34,842 nt of DNA, from assembly GCA_030039795.1 (NCBI GenBank), contig JASHUU010000080.1:1-34842 (forward strand). Direction: 5' to 3'. How positions within the stretch are numbered: the first letter of the stretch is position 1; each line of letters starts with the position of its first letter. Position numbers and translations under genes: made by a program. Origin of the DNA: Nitrososphaerales archaeon. Its GTDB lineage: Archaea; Thermoproteota; Nitrososphaeria; Nitrososphaerales; Gagatemarchaeaceae. A model generated the notes under the pieces. It was not told where the DNA came from. It did not search any database and saw only the letters and a program-made list of their open reading frames with translations. Below are positions 24,408-32,436 of the stretch, piece after piece.

Positions 24408-25469
24408 CTACACCGGATGCAGCGGAGCCATGGTGAGCCCCGTCTTCTCGTCGAGGCCGAGCATGAGGTTCATCGACTGGACGGCGTTGCCCGCGGCTCC
24501 CTTGACCAGGTTGTCCGTGGCGGACAGGGCCACGAGCCTGCCTGTCCTCTCCTCTATCTCAAAGCCGACGTCGCAGAAGTTGGAGCCTATGACGAGCTTG
24601 GGGTCGGGGAGCCGGAACGGGCCCTGCTTGTCCCTCACCATCCTGACGAAGTAGCTTCCAGAGTACATCGCCCTGTATGCCTTCCAGACGTCGATCGGCT
24701 TGGGGGGCGGCGAGACGAAGAGGTGAGACGTGCTCAGGATGCCCCTGACCATGTTCACTGCGTGGGCGGACATGGAGACGGCCACGCGCTCGCCAGACAG
24801 GGAGGCCAGGACCTGCTCGATCTCCGCCGAGTGCCTGTGGCCTGCGGGCTTGTAGGGGCGGACGACGTTGAACCTTTCTGAGAAGTGCGTCGACAGAGAG
24901 GGCTTGCCTCCGGCTCCGGAGGAGCCGACCTTGGCGTCCACGACGATGTGGTCCCTGTCGACGCCGAGGGACTTGTCCTTGAGGAGAGGGGCGAGGGCGA
25001 GGATGGCCGTGATGGCCGTGCACCCTGGCGACGAGACGAGGGAGGCGCCCTTCACCTTGTCTCTGTTTATCTCGGGTATCGAGAGGACGAATTTCTCCAG
25101 AAGGTCGGGGCGCGGATGGTCATAGCCGTACCAGACGGGGTACATCCTGCTGTCGCTGAGGCGGAAGTCGGCGCTGAGGTCTATCACCTTCAGCCCTGCG
25201 TCTGCCAGCTGGGGTACCGCCTTGACGGACTCGCCGTGGGGGAGGGCGGCGAAGGCCAAGTCTGCGGACCCGGCCAGCCCCCCGCCGTCGAAGGAGGAGA
25301 ACTTCAGCTCGGTCGTCCCCCTAAGGTTCGGGTGGACCCTGAAGACGTACTCGCCGGCGTGGGTCCTGGACGTGGCGGCGACGAGCTCTGCTTCAGGGTG
25401 CTGCAGGAGCAGCCTGAGGAGCTCGCCTCCTATGTACCCCGACGCCCCGAGGACCGCTACCCTGACCAT
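24408..25469 (-). CDS. lysY: [LysW]-aminoadipyl/glutamyl phosphate reductase
   Basis: This 353-residue NADPH-dependent dehydrogenase reduces the acyl-phosphate on LysW to the semialdehyde. The N-terminal Rossmann motif is VAVLGASGYIGGELLRLL. The catalytic Cys lies in SSPGCTAITA, the active-site region, and HRHSAEIEQVL is the conserved His segment. It belongs to the ArgC/LysY family. ATG 25469 is used; a GTG at 25475, overlapping the argX stop as GTGA and two codons earlier, is equally possible. Long open frame upstream is a shadow of argX. Confidence 0.94.
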   Translation of the reverse strand: MVRVAVLGASGYIGGELLRLLLQHPEAELVAATSRTHAGEYVFRVHPNLRGTTELKFSSFDGGGLAGSADLAFAALPHGESVKAVPQLADAGLKVIDLSADFRLSDSRMYPVWYGYDHPRPDLLEKFVLSIPEINRDKVKGASLVSSPGCTAITAILALAPLLKDKSLGVDRDHIVVDAKVGSSGAGGKPSLSTHFSERFNVVRPYKPAGHRHSAEIEQVLASLSGERVAVSMSAHAVNMVRGILSTSHLFVSPPPKPIDVWKAYRAMYSGSYFVRMVRDKQGPFRLPDPKLVIGSNFCDVGFEIEERTGRLVALSATDNLVKGAAGNAVQSMNLMLGLDEKTGLTMAPLHPV

Positions 25470-25471
25470 CC

Positions 25472-26320
25472 TCACCGCCTCGCGCAGGAGGCGACGTAGC
25501 GCATGAGCTGCTCGGGGATGCTGGTCGAGACAGCCGACTGGGCCCCCTTGAACTCGATCGTGTTGTTGACCTCGTGGATGACGTATCCTTCCGACGACTC
25601 CATGGCGTCGACGCCGAGGATCCCGCCCCCGACGGCCTCGCTGGCCTTGTGGACCATCTCCTTCAGCTCCGAGTCGGGCTTGAACGCCTTCGAGGTCCCT
25701 CCCCGGGCGACGTTGGTCCGCCACTCTCCGTCGGGCGCGTACCTGTGGACGCTGGCCACAAGGCGGTCGCCTGCGACTATCACCCTGATGTCCCTTGGAG
25801 GCCTCTTGACGTATTCCTGGAGGTAGTACATGTGCTCGAGAGGGTTCGCGAGCTCTTCCTTGTACTCCACAAGGGCCTGCAGCGTCTCCATGTCCCTGAC
25901 CACCGAGACCATCCGGCCCCAGCTCCCTGAGAACGGCTTCATCACCAGCGGGAAGCCGAGCTGGCCGGCGGCGCTCTCGACGGCCTCCGAGGACATGGCG
26001 ACCATGGTCCTGGGCGTGGGGATCCCGGCCCTCGACAGGGCGATGGAGGTGGCGAGCTTGTTGCTGCACACCTCGGCGACCGAGAGCCTGTTGACCACCC
26101 GGACGCCGGCTCCCTCGATGGCCCTGGTCACCATCAGCGACCTGTAGTGGCTGATGCACCTCTGGAGGACGATGTCGCCCAGCTCGCGGTGCCCCTTCGA
26201 GACCTGGAAGACCATCGCCTTGGCGTCGACCAGCGAGGCGTCCAGTCCGGTTGAGGAGGCGGCGTCGGCCAGGGCCTTCTCCTCCCACCTCAGCCTGTCG
26301 AAGGTTATGCTTGCCTTCAA
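25472..26320 (-). CDS. argX: LysW-glutamate ligase (ArgX-like ATP-grasp)
   Basis: This 282-residue ATP-grasp ligase is the second LysX-type enzyme here. Seen: TFDRLRWEEKALADAA at the N-terminus, FPLVMKPFSGSWGRM, YYLQEYVKRPPRDIRVI, TNVARGGTSKAF and EVNNTIEFKGAQSAV. The EFKG and SAVSTSIP segment differs from the EFKN and TGVDIPG of the paralogue at 20917, so I infer the glutamate (arginine) branch, supported by its place after argG-argH. The substrate split is an inference. The TTG start at 26320 directly follows the lysW2 TAG with no gap. Confidence 0.85.
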   Translation of the reverse strand: MKASITFDRLRWEEKALADAASSTGLDASLVDAKAMVFQVSKGHRELGDIVLQRCISHYRSLMVTRAIEGAGVRVVNRLSVAEVCSNKLATSIALSRAGIPTPRTMVAMSSEAVESAAGQLGFPLVMKPFSGSWGRMVSVVRDMETLQALVEYKEELANPLEHMYYLQEYVKRPPRDIRVIVAGDRLVASVHRYAPDGEWRTNVARGGTSKAFKPDSELKEMVHKASEAVGGGILGVDAMESSEGYVIHEVNNTIEFKGAQSAVSTSIPEQLMRYVASCARR

Positions 26321-26494
26321 CTATTCGCCCCAGTCCTCGCCTGCCTCTTCGGCGGGCTTGAGGAGCACGCTCCCGCTGGAGATCTCTGCCACCTCGTACT
26401 CTGACGAGCAGTCCTTGCACGAGACTATCTCTCCGACTATCGCGTCCTCAGGGACGGAGATCCCTGCTCCGCATTCGGCGCAGTCTGCATTCAA
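26321..26494 (-). CDS. lysW: Amino-group carrier protein LysW (second copy)
   Basis: A 57-residue frame starts at TTG 26494, which overlaps the argH stop as TTGA. It has the zinc-ribbon pairs DCAECGAG and VSCKDCSSEY, and ends EEAGEDWGE, the conserved tail whose last Glu carries the substrate. It shares the VP-x-DAI-x-GEIV-x-C-K core with the copy at 21770, but the linker before the tail differs. It lies directly against argX, suggesting this carrier mainly serves arginine. Confidence 0.92.
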   Translation of the reverse strand: MNADCAECGAGISVPEDAIVGEIVSCKDCSSEYEVAEISSGSVLLKPAEEAGEDWGE

Positions 26495-27975
26495 CTCTTG
26501 GTTTTCACCTCCCGGGCGAGGCCCGACGAGACTCTCAGCAGCCTCTCCTGCGAGGCCCTGAGCTGCGAGCCGAGCTCGGACAGCCTGGCCCTGTTGGAGG
26601 TCAGCTCCCTCCGCCTCTTGGCGGCGTCCGACCTGATGAACGAAGGGTTGGCGCCACCTGAAGTCGCTATCGAAGAGACGAAGCGCAGGGGGTCCAGGAC
26701 CTGCCTGGAGGTGGCCTCGTCGATGGCGACCCGCTTCCCGTGCTTCGATGAGACTCGGGGCAGCTGCGAGGAGACCGTCTCCGGAAGCGAGACGCCCCCC
26801 TCCGCCGAGAGGCGGACAAGCTCGCCCACGATGGCGTGCGCCTGCCGGAAGGACAGGCCCTGGCTCTTCACCAGATGGTTGGCCAGCGCCACGGCAGTCG
26901 AGTCGTCGTGAGCCACTGCCTTGGCCATGGAGCCGGTCAGCGGGCGCATCGTCGCGGTGGCCCCGGCGAGGACCTTCAGGGAGCGGGACGCGTCCTCCAT
27001 CGCCCTCCAAAGGTGGGGAGTGGCTTCCTGGAGGTCGAGGTTGTAAGAGTAGGGCATGGCCTTGAGGACGGCGGCGGCGGCCACGAGGCAGCCCAGCACC
27101 GAGCCGGCCTTGGCTCGGACGAGCTCCGAGACGACGGGGTTCTTCTTCTGCGGCATTATGCTGCTCGAGGCCGAGTAGGAGTCGTCGAGCTCGACGAACC
27201 CGAACTCCTTTGAGCTCCAGAGTATCTGCTCCTCCGCGAGCCTGCTGGCGTCGAGCATGGCCATCGTCGCGACAGCGGTCGCCTCCACCATGAAGTCTCG
27301 TGAGGAGACGGCGTCGATGGAGTTGCGCACGGTCCCGCTGAAGCCGAGGAGCTCCGCGACCGAGTCCCTGTCCACGCCGACGCTAGTGCCCGCCAGCGCC
27401 GCGGCGCCCATGGGCGAGAGGTTGACCCTGGAGTAGAGCTGGACGAGGCGGTCTGAATCCCTGCCCAGGGCGTCGAAGTGGGCGAAGAGGTGGTGCGCGA
27501 GCGTGACGGGCTGGGCCCGCTGGAGGTGGGTGTACCCGGGCATGAGTGAGCTGCCGTAGCGATGCGCGACCCCGAGCAGGGAGTCCTGGAGCTCGAGGAC
27601 GGCGCCGAGGAGGTCGAGGACGCGGAGCCTCAGCTCCATCCTTATCGCCGTGGCGACCTGGTCGTTCCTGCTCTTCCCGAAGTTGAGGAAGCCTGCGGTC
27701 TCGACGCCCAAGGAGTCCACTGCGTCCTGCTCCAGCTGCTGGTGGAAGTCCTCTGCCTTCGACCCCGGTCTGATATCTGGCGACGCGGACAGGAGGAACT
27801 TCATGCATGCAGAGCCGGTCGGCCTCCCGACCTCCCCCGCCCTGACGAGCCCTGCCATGTGGGCCATGTTCACCGCGATGACGTGGCGGGCGATCTCCCG
27901 GTCCGACGCCATCGAAGAGATGAACTCCAGGGCGGCGTCACTCTGCTTCTTTAGCCTCGGTCCTCTTATGTCCAT
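26491..27975 (-). CDS. argH: Argininosuccinate lyase
   Basis: This 494-residue enzyme splits argininosuccinate into arginine and fumarate, the last step of arginine synthesis. The fumarase/lyase signature SSSIMPQKKNPVVSEL is near residue 268, and GKSRNDQVATAIRMELR and TGSACMKFLL match ArgH substrate regions. YTHLQRAQPVTLAHH holds the conserved His. Slightly longer than the usual 460-480. ATG 27975 overlaps the end of argG by 38 bases, and its stop overlaps lysW2. Confidence 0.95.
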   Translation of the reverse strand: MDIRGPRLKKQSDAALEFISSMASDREIARHVIAVNMAHMAGLVRAGEVGRPTGSACMKFLLSASPDIRPGSKAEDFHQQLEQDAVDSLGVETAGFLNFGKSRNDQVATAIRMELRLRVLDLLGAVLELQDSLLGVAHRYGSSLMPGYTHLQRAQPVTLAHHLFAHFDALGRDSDRLVQLYSRVNLSPMGAAALAGTSVGVDRDSVAELLGFSGTVRNSIDAVSSRDFMVEATAVATMAMLDASRLAEEQILWSSKEFGFVELDDSYSASSSIMPQKKNPVVSELVRAKAGSVLGCLVAAAAVLKAMPYSYNLDLQEATPHLWRAMEDASRSLKVLAGATATMRPLTGSMAKAVAHDDSTAVALANHLVKSQGLSFRQAHAIVGELVRLSAEGGVSLPETVSSQLPRVSSKHGKRVAIDEATSRQVLDPLRFVSSIATSGGANPSFIRSDAAKRRRELTSNRARLSELGSQLRASQERLLRVSSGLAREVKTKS

Positions 27976-29179
27976 CCTGTTGTCTTTCTCCTGAGCCTGT
28001 CATTCCCGCTGCCACCCTCGACTGGAGTCCCCACAGCTCGATGAACCCCACCGCGCTCTTCTGGTCGAAGGTCGAGCCCTGGTTGTAGGTGGAGAGGGAC
28101 ACGTCGTAGATCGAGTTGTCGGAGGACCTGCCTACCACGGAGGCGGACCCCTTGTACATCTTGACCTTCACCGTCCCGGAGACCCTGCTCTGCGTCGCCG
28201 CGATGAACCTGTCAAGGGCGGTGCGGAGGGGCTCGAGCCACAGCCCCGAGTACACCAGCCATGCCCACTGCCTCTCCACCTGCGCCTTGAAGTCGAGCTC
28301 GTGGCGGGTGAGCACGAGCTTCTCGAGGTCCCTGTGGGCGTCGATGATGGCGAGGGCGGCGGGGCACTCGTACACTTCGCGCGACTTGATCCCGACGAGC
28401 CTGTCCTCCACGTGGTCTATCCTCCCTACGCCGTGCGAGCCGGCCAGCTCGTTGACATGGCGCACCAGCTCCAGGGGCCGCGTCGGCCTTCCGTCCACCT
28501 TCGTCGGCACGCCTTCCTCGAAGCCCAGTTCGACGTATCCCGGTACGTCGGGGGCCTCCTCGGGGGCGACGGTCCACTCGTAGACGTCGGGCGGGGGCTC
28601 CGTGTAGGGGTCTTCGAGCGGGCCGCTCTCGATGGAGCGGCCCCAGAGGTTCTGGTCGACGCTGTAAATCGACTTTGACGCCCTGACGGGGATGCCCTCC
28701 CTCTGGGCGTAGGCTATCTCCTGGTCCCGCGTCATGTTCCACTCGCGCACCGGAGCGATTACCTCGAGGGACGGGTTCATCGCCCTCACCGTGACGTCCA
28801 TCCTGACCTGGTCGTTGCCCTTGCCTGTGCAACCGTGGGCGACCGCCGTGGCGCCCTCCTTCTCCGCGACCTCGACCAGCTTCTTCCCGATGAGAGGCCT
28901 GCCGAGGGCGGTGCTCAGAGGGTACTTCCCTTCATAGAGGGCGTTGGCAGCCACGGAAGGGAAGACGTAGTCTCTGACGAACTCCTCCTTGGCGTCGATG
29001 GTGTAGTGGCTGCGCGCGCCGATGAGCTTCGAGCGCCTCTCGATCTCGTCGAGGTCGTCCCTCTGTCCCAGGTCGAGGGTCACGGTGATCACTTCTGCGT
29101 CGTACTTCTCCTGGAGCCACTTGACGCACACTGAAGTGTCTAGACCACCGGAAAACGCGAGAGCTACCGTCCTGCGCAA
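27938..29179 (-). CDS. argG: Argininosuccinate synthase
   Basis: This 413-residue enzyme joins citrulline and aspartate using ATP. The N-terminal ATP pyrophosphatase loop ALAFSGGLDTSVCVKWL is at residues 6-22; AHGCTGKGNDQVRMDV is the conserved citrulline-binding region, and SIYSVDQNLWGRSIESGPLEDP is also typical. The TTG at 29179 puts the P-loop at the normal distance from the N-terminus and is about 33 bases from the TATA element; the frame further upstream belongs to the divergent ACT gene's shadow. First gene of the argG-argH-lysW2-argX-lysY-lysZ-lysJ-lrp run. Confidence 0.95.
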   Translation of the reverse strand: MRRTVALAFSGGLDTSVCVKWLQEKYDAEVITVTLDLGQRDDLDEIERRSKLIGARSHYTIDAKEEFVRDYVFPSVAANALYEGKYPLSTALGRPLIGKKLVEVAEKEGATAVAHGCTGKGNDQVRMDVTVRAMNPSLEVIAPVREWNMTRDQEIAYAQREGIPVRASKSIYSVDQNLWGRSIESGPLEDPYTEPPPDVYEWTVAPEEAPDVPGYVELGFEEGVPTKVDGRPTRPLELVRHVNELAGSHGVGRIDHVEDRLVGIKSREVYECPAALAIIDAHRDLEKLVLTRHELDFKAQVERQWAWLVYSGLWLEPLRTALDRFIAATQSRVSGTVKVKMYKGSASVVGRSSDNSIYDVSLSTYNQGSTFDQKSAVGFIELWGLQSRVAAGMTGSGERQQDGHKRTEAKEAE

Positions 29180-29205
29180 ATTTCTGAACGTCCGCGCCTG
29201 GGAAA

Positions 29206-29247
29206 CGCTTTTATAGATTTTGGCCAGAATTCTTGTTTGTTGGCCAG
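29206..29247. promoter_or_regulatory. Divergent promoter of argG and the ACT-domain gene, with direct repeats
   Basis: GCTTTTATAGA (TATA at 29212-29215) can act in both directions: about 33 bases to the argG TTG and about 24 to the plus-strand TTG. TTGGCCAG occurs twice, at 29220-29227 and 29240-29247, exactly 20 bases apart, that is about two helix turns. This could be an operator placed downstream of the TATA box. Confidence 0.5.
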
Positions 29248-29965
29248 GCGTGACCCGAAATTGGTCAGCGCCGTCTCCGTGACGAGGGCTGTGAGCGACG
29301 AGGTGGGGTCCGACTTCTCGGTCCAGGACGCGATCGCCAGGGACTACGTCAACCTGAGCGCGCTCGCGAGGATGCTCGTCCCCAGGGTGGCCCGCAGGAC
29401 CGGGCAGAAGGCCAAGGACGTCAGCGAACAGGGCGTCGTCACGGCGCTGAAGAGGCTCAGGAGTTCGTATCCCGGGGCCTCGCCCAAGGTGAGCGAGGTC
29501 CTCGCCCAGAGCACCGTGAACGTGAGGACGCGGGTTTCGAAGGTCTCTGTGGAGAAGACCAGGAGGACGCTGCAGGCGGTGAGCGGGATGCTCTCCATGC
29601 ACCAGGAGGACTTCATCCAGGTCTCGGAGTCGTTGTCTTCGATCACTCTGATCTTCGACCAGAAGCTTCACGGGAAGGTGAAGAAGGCGCTCTCGGGTGC
29701 GGAGATCCTGGAAGAGGGAGAGGAGTGCGCGGCGATCACGGTGCACAGCCCTCGCGAGATCATCTCAACGCCAGGGTGCATAAGCTCGCTCTACGACCAC
29801 CTGGCGAGGAGGCACGTCAACGTCGAGGACACGGTCAGCTGCTACACCGACACGATCCTGGTAGTGAGGATGAAGGACGCGAGCTGGGCCTTCGAGACCC
29901 TGAACGAGCTCACGCGTGAGGAGCTGGAGAAGACCGATGGCGGCCAGGGCCAGCGGCCCGGCTAG
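29237..29965 (+). CDS. ACT-domain protein, possible regulator
   Basis: This 242-residue protein has a helical N-terminal part (residues 1-85: VSVTRAVSDEVGSDFSVQDA, then DYVNLSALARMLVP) that resembles a small DNA-binding or dimerisation unit. The C-terminal half looks like one or two ACT-like folds: SSITLIFDQKLHGKVKKAL, then AAITVHSPREIISTPGCISS and DTILVVRMKDASWAFETL. ACT domains bind amino acids. Conserved archaeal ACT proteins of this type exist, but their role is unclear. TTG 29237 or 29240 starts it from the promoter shared with argG, so control of arginine synthesis by amino acid level is plausible but unproven. Confidence 0.65.
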   Translation: MLARRDPKLVSAVSVTRAVSDEVGSDFSVQDAIARDYVNLSALARMLVPRVARRTGQKAKDVSEQGVVTALKRLRSSYPGASPKVSEVLAQSTVNVRTRVSKVSVEKTRRTLQAVSGMLSMHQEDFIQVSESLSSITLIFDQKLHGKVKKALSGAEILEEGEECAAITVHSPREIISTPGCISSLYDHLARRHVNVEDTVSCYTDTILVVRMKDASWAFETLNELTREELEKTDGGQGQRPG

Positions 29966-30870
29966 GGCTGCAGCAGGGAGCGCAGGAACTTCTGGGAGTC
30001 GAACGGCACCAGGTCGTCATATCCCTGCCCGACTCCCAGGAAGAGGACGGGCTTCCCGGTCGAGTACACGATCGAAAGGGCCGCTCCGCCCCTCACGTCC
30101 GCGTCGGCCTTGGTGAGCACGGCGCCGTCGAAGCCGACGTGCTCGTTGAACAGCTCCGCCTGCGAGACCGCGTCGTTGCCGGTGAGGGCGTCGGCCACGA
30201 AGAGCCTGAAGTCTGGCCTGACGACCCTCGCTATCTTGGCCATCTCCTCCATCAGGTTCTGGTTGGTCTGCATCCGCCCTGCCGAGTCGATCAGCAGGCA
30301 GTCCACGTGGTGGGCCCTGGCGTAGAGGACGCCGTCCCGCCCGACCGCCGCAGGGTCGGCGCCGTAGCCCTGCGATATGACCTTCACGCCCAGCCTGTCC
30401 GCGTGCTCTGTGAGCTGCTCGATCGCCCCGGGCCTGTGGGTGTCGCCTGCTGCGCACGCCACGGAGAGCCCCTTCTTCTTCAGGTAGTTCGCGAGCCTGG
30501 CGACGGTCGTGGTCTTGCCTGTGCCGTTTATCCCGAGGAAGAGGATGGAGTACGGCTCGCCTGACTTCCGCTTCTCCTTGATGCTCGTGACCAGGTCCAC
30601 GGTGCCGGCCTTGCTGAAGGCGGCCTCCAGCGCGGAGGCGAGCTGCCTTCCGACCACCTCGGAGGCGTCGGCGGACCTCTCGACTTTGACGCCCTTCAAG
30701 CCGCTCTCCACCTCGTGAGCCAGGGCCTCGGCGACCCGCTGCGCGACGTCGCTCTCGACGAGCGACATCTGGAAGTCGAAGAGCGCCTTGTCCAGCTCCT
30801 CGTCCCCGAGCTGCCTCTCCTTGACCGCGGCGCTGATGGACTGGAACGCTTGCTTCAGCCTGTCGAACAA
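29962..30870 (-). CDS. ftsY: Signal recognition particle receptor FtsY
   Basis: This 302-residue GTPase docks signal recognition particle-ribosome complexes at the membrane. N domain at residues 1-95; NG domain motifs: GINGTGKTT (113-121), GDTHRPGAIEQL (142-153), DSAGRMQTN (195-203), TKADADVRGG (253-262) and GVGQGYDDL (279-287). It lacks the long acidic A domain of bacterial FtsY, usual for archaea. The TTG start at 30870 is 3 bases after the pfdA stop. Its stop overlaps that of the convergent ACT gene by four bases. Confidence 0.95.
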   Translation of the reverse strand: MFDRLKQAFQSISAAVKERQLGDEELDKALFDFQMSLVESDVAQRVAEALAHEVESGLKGVKVERSADASEVVGRQLASALEAAFSKAGTVDLVTSIKEKRKSGEPYSILFLGINGTGKTTTVARLANYLKKKGLSVACAAGDTHRPGAIEQLTEHADRLGVKVISQGYGADPAAVGRDGVLYARAHHVDCLLIDSAGRMQTNQNLMEEMAKIARVVRPDFRLFVADALTGNDAVSQAELFNEHVGFDGAVLTKADADVRGGAALSIVYSTGKPVLFLGVGQGYDDLVPFDSQKFLRSLLQP

Positions 30871-30873
30871 GTG

Positions 30874-31296
30874 CTACTCCTGGCTGAGTAGACTGTTCAG
30901 GACCTGCCTGTCGGACTCGAGGCGCTGGGCCAGCTCGTTCCTCTGGCCCACTATCGAGGCCAGGGTCTTCTCGTACTCTCTCGCCCTCTCCTCAAGAATC
31001 GCAACGGCCTCCTCCTTCGGCTTCTCGATCACTATCCCCGCGCCCACTCCGAGCATCACCTTGTCGACGGACGGTGGCGGCGACCTCAGAATCGCCCCGC
31101 CGCCGATCTGGGTGAGCACCTCCTTCGGGGCGCCCTCTGACAGCCCCTTTATCGACTCCAGGGCCGCCCTGCTCTCGATGAGCGCCCTTTCAAGGAGGGA
31201 CTGGCGGGACGTGAGCTCGTTGTAGGTGTTCTCCAGCACTCTCGACTCTAGGACCAGGGCGTTGACCTGCTCCTCGGCCGTTGGACGACTGCTCAC
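30874..31296 (-). CDS. pfdA: Prefoldin alpha subunit
   Basis: This 140-residue subunit forms the hexameric jellyfish-like chaperone that passes unfolded proteins to the thermosome. Layout is typical: N-terminal coiled-coil helix (QVNALVLESRVLENTYNELT), a central beta hairpin (VLTQIGGGAILRS; VMLGVGAGIVIEKP), and a C-terminal coiled coil (ILEERAREYEKTLASIV). GTG start at 31296. It lies between eif6 and ftsY, a common archaeal order, although the usual LX ribosomal protein gene is missing between eif6 and pfdA. Confidence 0.93.
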   Translation of the reverse strand: MSSRPTAEEQVNALVLESRVLENTYNELTSRQSLLERALIESRAALESIKGLSEGAPKEVLTQIGGGAILRSPPPSVDKVMLGVGAGIVIEKPKEEAVAILEERAREYEKTLASIVGQRNELAQRLESDRQVLNSLLSQE

Positions 31297-31318
31297 TGAT
31301 GAGACACCGCTCTTATTT

Positions 31319-31984
31319 TCAGACGCTCAGCGCCCGCGTTATAAAGACAAGCTCAGGTCCTGTCGTCTGGCTCCCTGCCACGGCGTTCTTCGAGTTGGCG
31401 ACCACCCCGGAGGCCACATAGGGGACCCCGCCGTTGACCGAGGTGGGGCACGCCTCTACGCCCAGCATCTGGCCGACGGCCGACACCTCCGCCTCGCCCA
31501 GGCCTGGGTACACCGCGGCCCCGGCGTTGGTCGCGACTACGAGGGCGCCTACCTGGTGGAACTCGCCTATCGCGACGCGTTCCACCTCCGTACCGAGGAT
31601 GTCCCTCACCTGGGAGGCGGCGCGGCCGTCGAGCGCCGGAGAGACGATGGCGCGCCTGTCGTTCGCGGCCACCAGGTTTCCCACCGCCGTGAGCTTCGAC
31701 TCGAGCTTGGAGACGTTCAGCCCGGTGGCAGCCCTGATCTCGGCCACCTCGCGGTCTTCGGCCAGGCGGGAGAGGAGCACTCCGTTCCCGTTCATGCAGA
31801 CGAGCGGGCCGAGGAGCCTGGACTCGCCCACCGACGTCGCCACTATCTCGGCGCCCAGGTACTCTGAGAGCCTGTCGCACTTGGTCCCGGCGAGGCCCTT
31901 GGGGACCAGCAGGAACCTGTCGTTCCCCCTCATGAAGACGCCTATGTTGGGGCTCCTGTAGACGTCGAACAGGTGGAGTCCCAT
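31319..31984 (-). CDS. eif6: Translation initiation factor 6
   Basis: This 221-residue factor binds the large ribosomal subunit and keeps it from joining the small subunit. The fivefold repeated IF6 fold shows in FDVYRSPNIGVFMRGND, VGESRLLGPLVCMNGNGVLL, GNLVAANDRRAIVSPAL and ATNAGAAVYPGLGEAE. Length matches archaeal eIF6. ATG 31984 is two bases after the rpl31e stop. The next gene is pfdA after 22 bases. Confidence 0.95.
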   Translation of the reverse strand: MGLHLFDVYRSPNIGVFMRGNDRFLLVPKGLAGTKCDRLSEYLGAEIVATSVGESRLLGPLVCMNGNGVLLSRLAEDREVAEIRAATGLNVSKLESKLTAVGNLVAANDRRAIVSPALDGRAASQVRDILGTEVERVAIGEFHQVGALVVATNAGAAVYPGLGEAEVSAVGQMLGVEACPTSVNGGVPYVASGVVANSKNAVAGSQTTGPELVFITRALSV

Positions 31985-31986
31985 GG

Positions 31987-32271
31987 CTAGGGGGGGCTTT
32001 CTTGCTCTGGGAGCCTGACGGTGACCACCCCGTCCTCGTCTCGCTCCATCTCGAGCTTCATCCTGCGCGGAGGGTGCTTGATCCCTCTGGCCCAGACGAC
32101 CTCGTTGACCTCGGCTTCGATCTTCACCTGCGTGGCCTTCATGTGCCTCGTGGCGAACGCCCGGATGACCGTGATGGCCTTCTTGGCCCTGCGGTAGGGA
32201 GGCGCCTCGAAGACGACCCCGAGTGGGACGACGTAGGTCCGGGTCAGTTCTTCTGTCTTCTGTTCCGACAA
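31987..32271 (-). CDS. rpl31e: 50S ribosomal protein L31e (eL31)
   Basis: This 94-residue protein sits near the peptide exit tunnel. TRTYVVPLGVVFEAPPYRRA, KKAITVIRAFATRHMKA and NEVVWARGIKHPPRRMKLEM match the family. TTG start at 32271, four bases after the rpl39e stop. It is part of the compact rps19e-pdcd5-rpl39e-rpl31e-eif6 run. Confidence 0.94.
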   Translation of the reverse strand: MSEQKTEELTRTYVVPLGVVFEAPPYRRAKKAITVIRAFATRHMKATQVKIEAEVNEVVWARGIKHPPRRMKLEMERDEDGVVTVRLPEQESPP

Positions 32272-32275
32272 GGTC

Positions 32276-32434
32276 TCACCTGAGCTTCAGCTTGCGCTGC
32301 CTCCAGTTCCTCTGCTGCAGCGTCGACCTCATCTTCCTGTTGGTCTTGACGACCACCCAGGTAGGCGGCGACTTCCTCTGCCTCTCGGCCTTTGTGAGGC
32401 GGTTCTTCTTGGACTTGTCCTTGACTCGTGCCAA
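32276..32434 (-). CDS. rpl39e: 50S ribosomal protein L39e (eL39)
   Basis: A 52-residue frame, too short for most gene finders. It starts at TTG 32434 with MARVKDKSKKNRLTKAERQR and continues to PPTWVVVKTNRKM and RNWRQRKLKLR. The basic composition, the WVVVKTNRK core and the Trp-Arg ending are typical of eL39, which lines the exit tunnel. It lies two bases from the pdcd5 stop and directly before rpl31e, the usual archaeal neighbours. Confidence 0.94.
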   Translation of the reverse strand: MARVKDKSKKNRLTKAERQRKSPPTWVVVKTNRKMRSTLQQRNWRQRKLKLR

Positions 32435-32436
32435 TC

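Noticed and set aside
19824-29746. Many long plus-strand and alternative-frame readings across the arginine/lysine cluster
   Set aside because: They are Arg-, Gly-, Asp- and Pro-rich, have no recognisable motifs, and lie opposite genes with clear catalytic signatures. High GC content keeps such shadow frames open.
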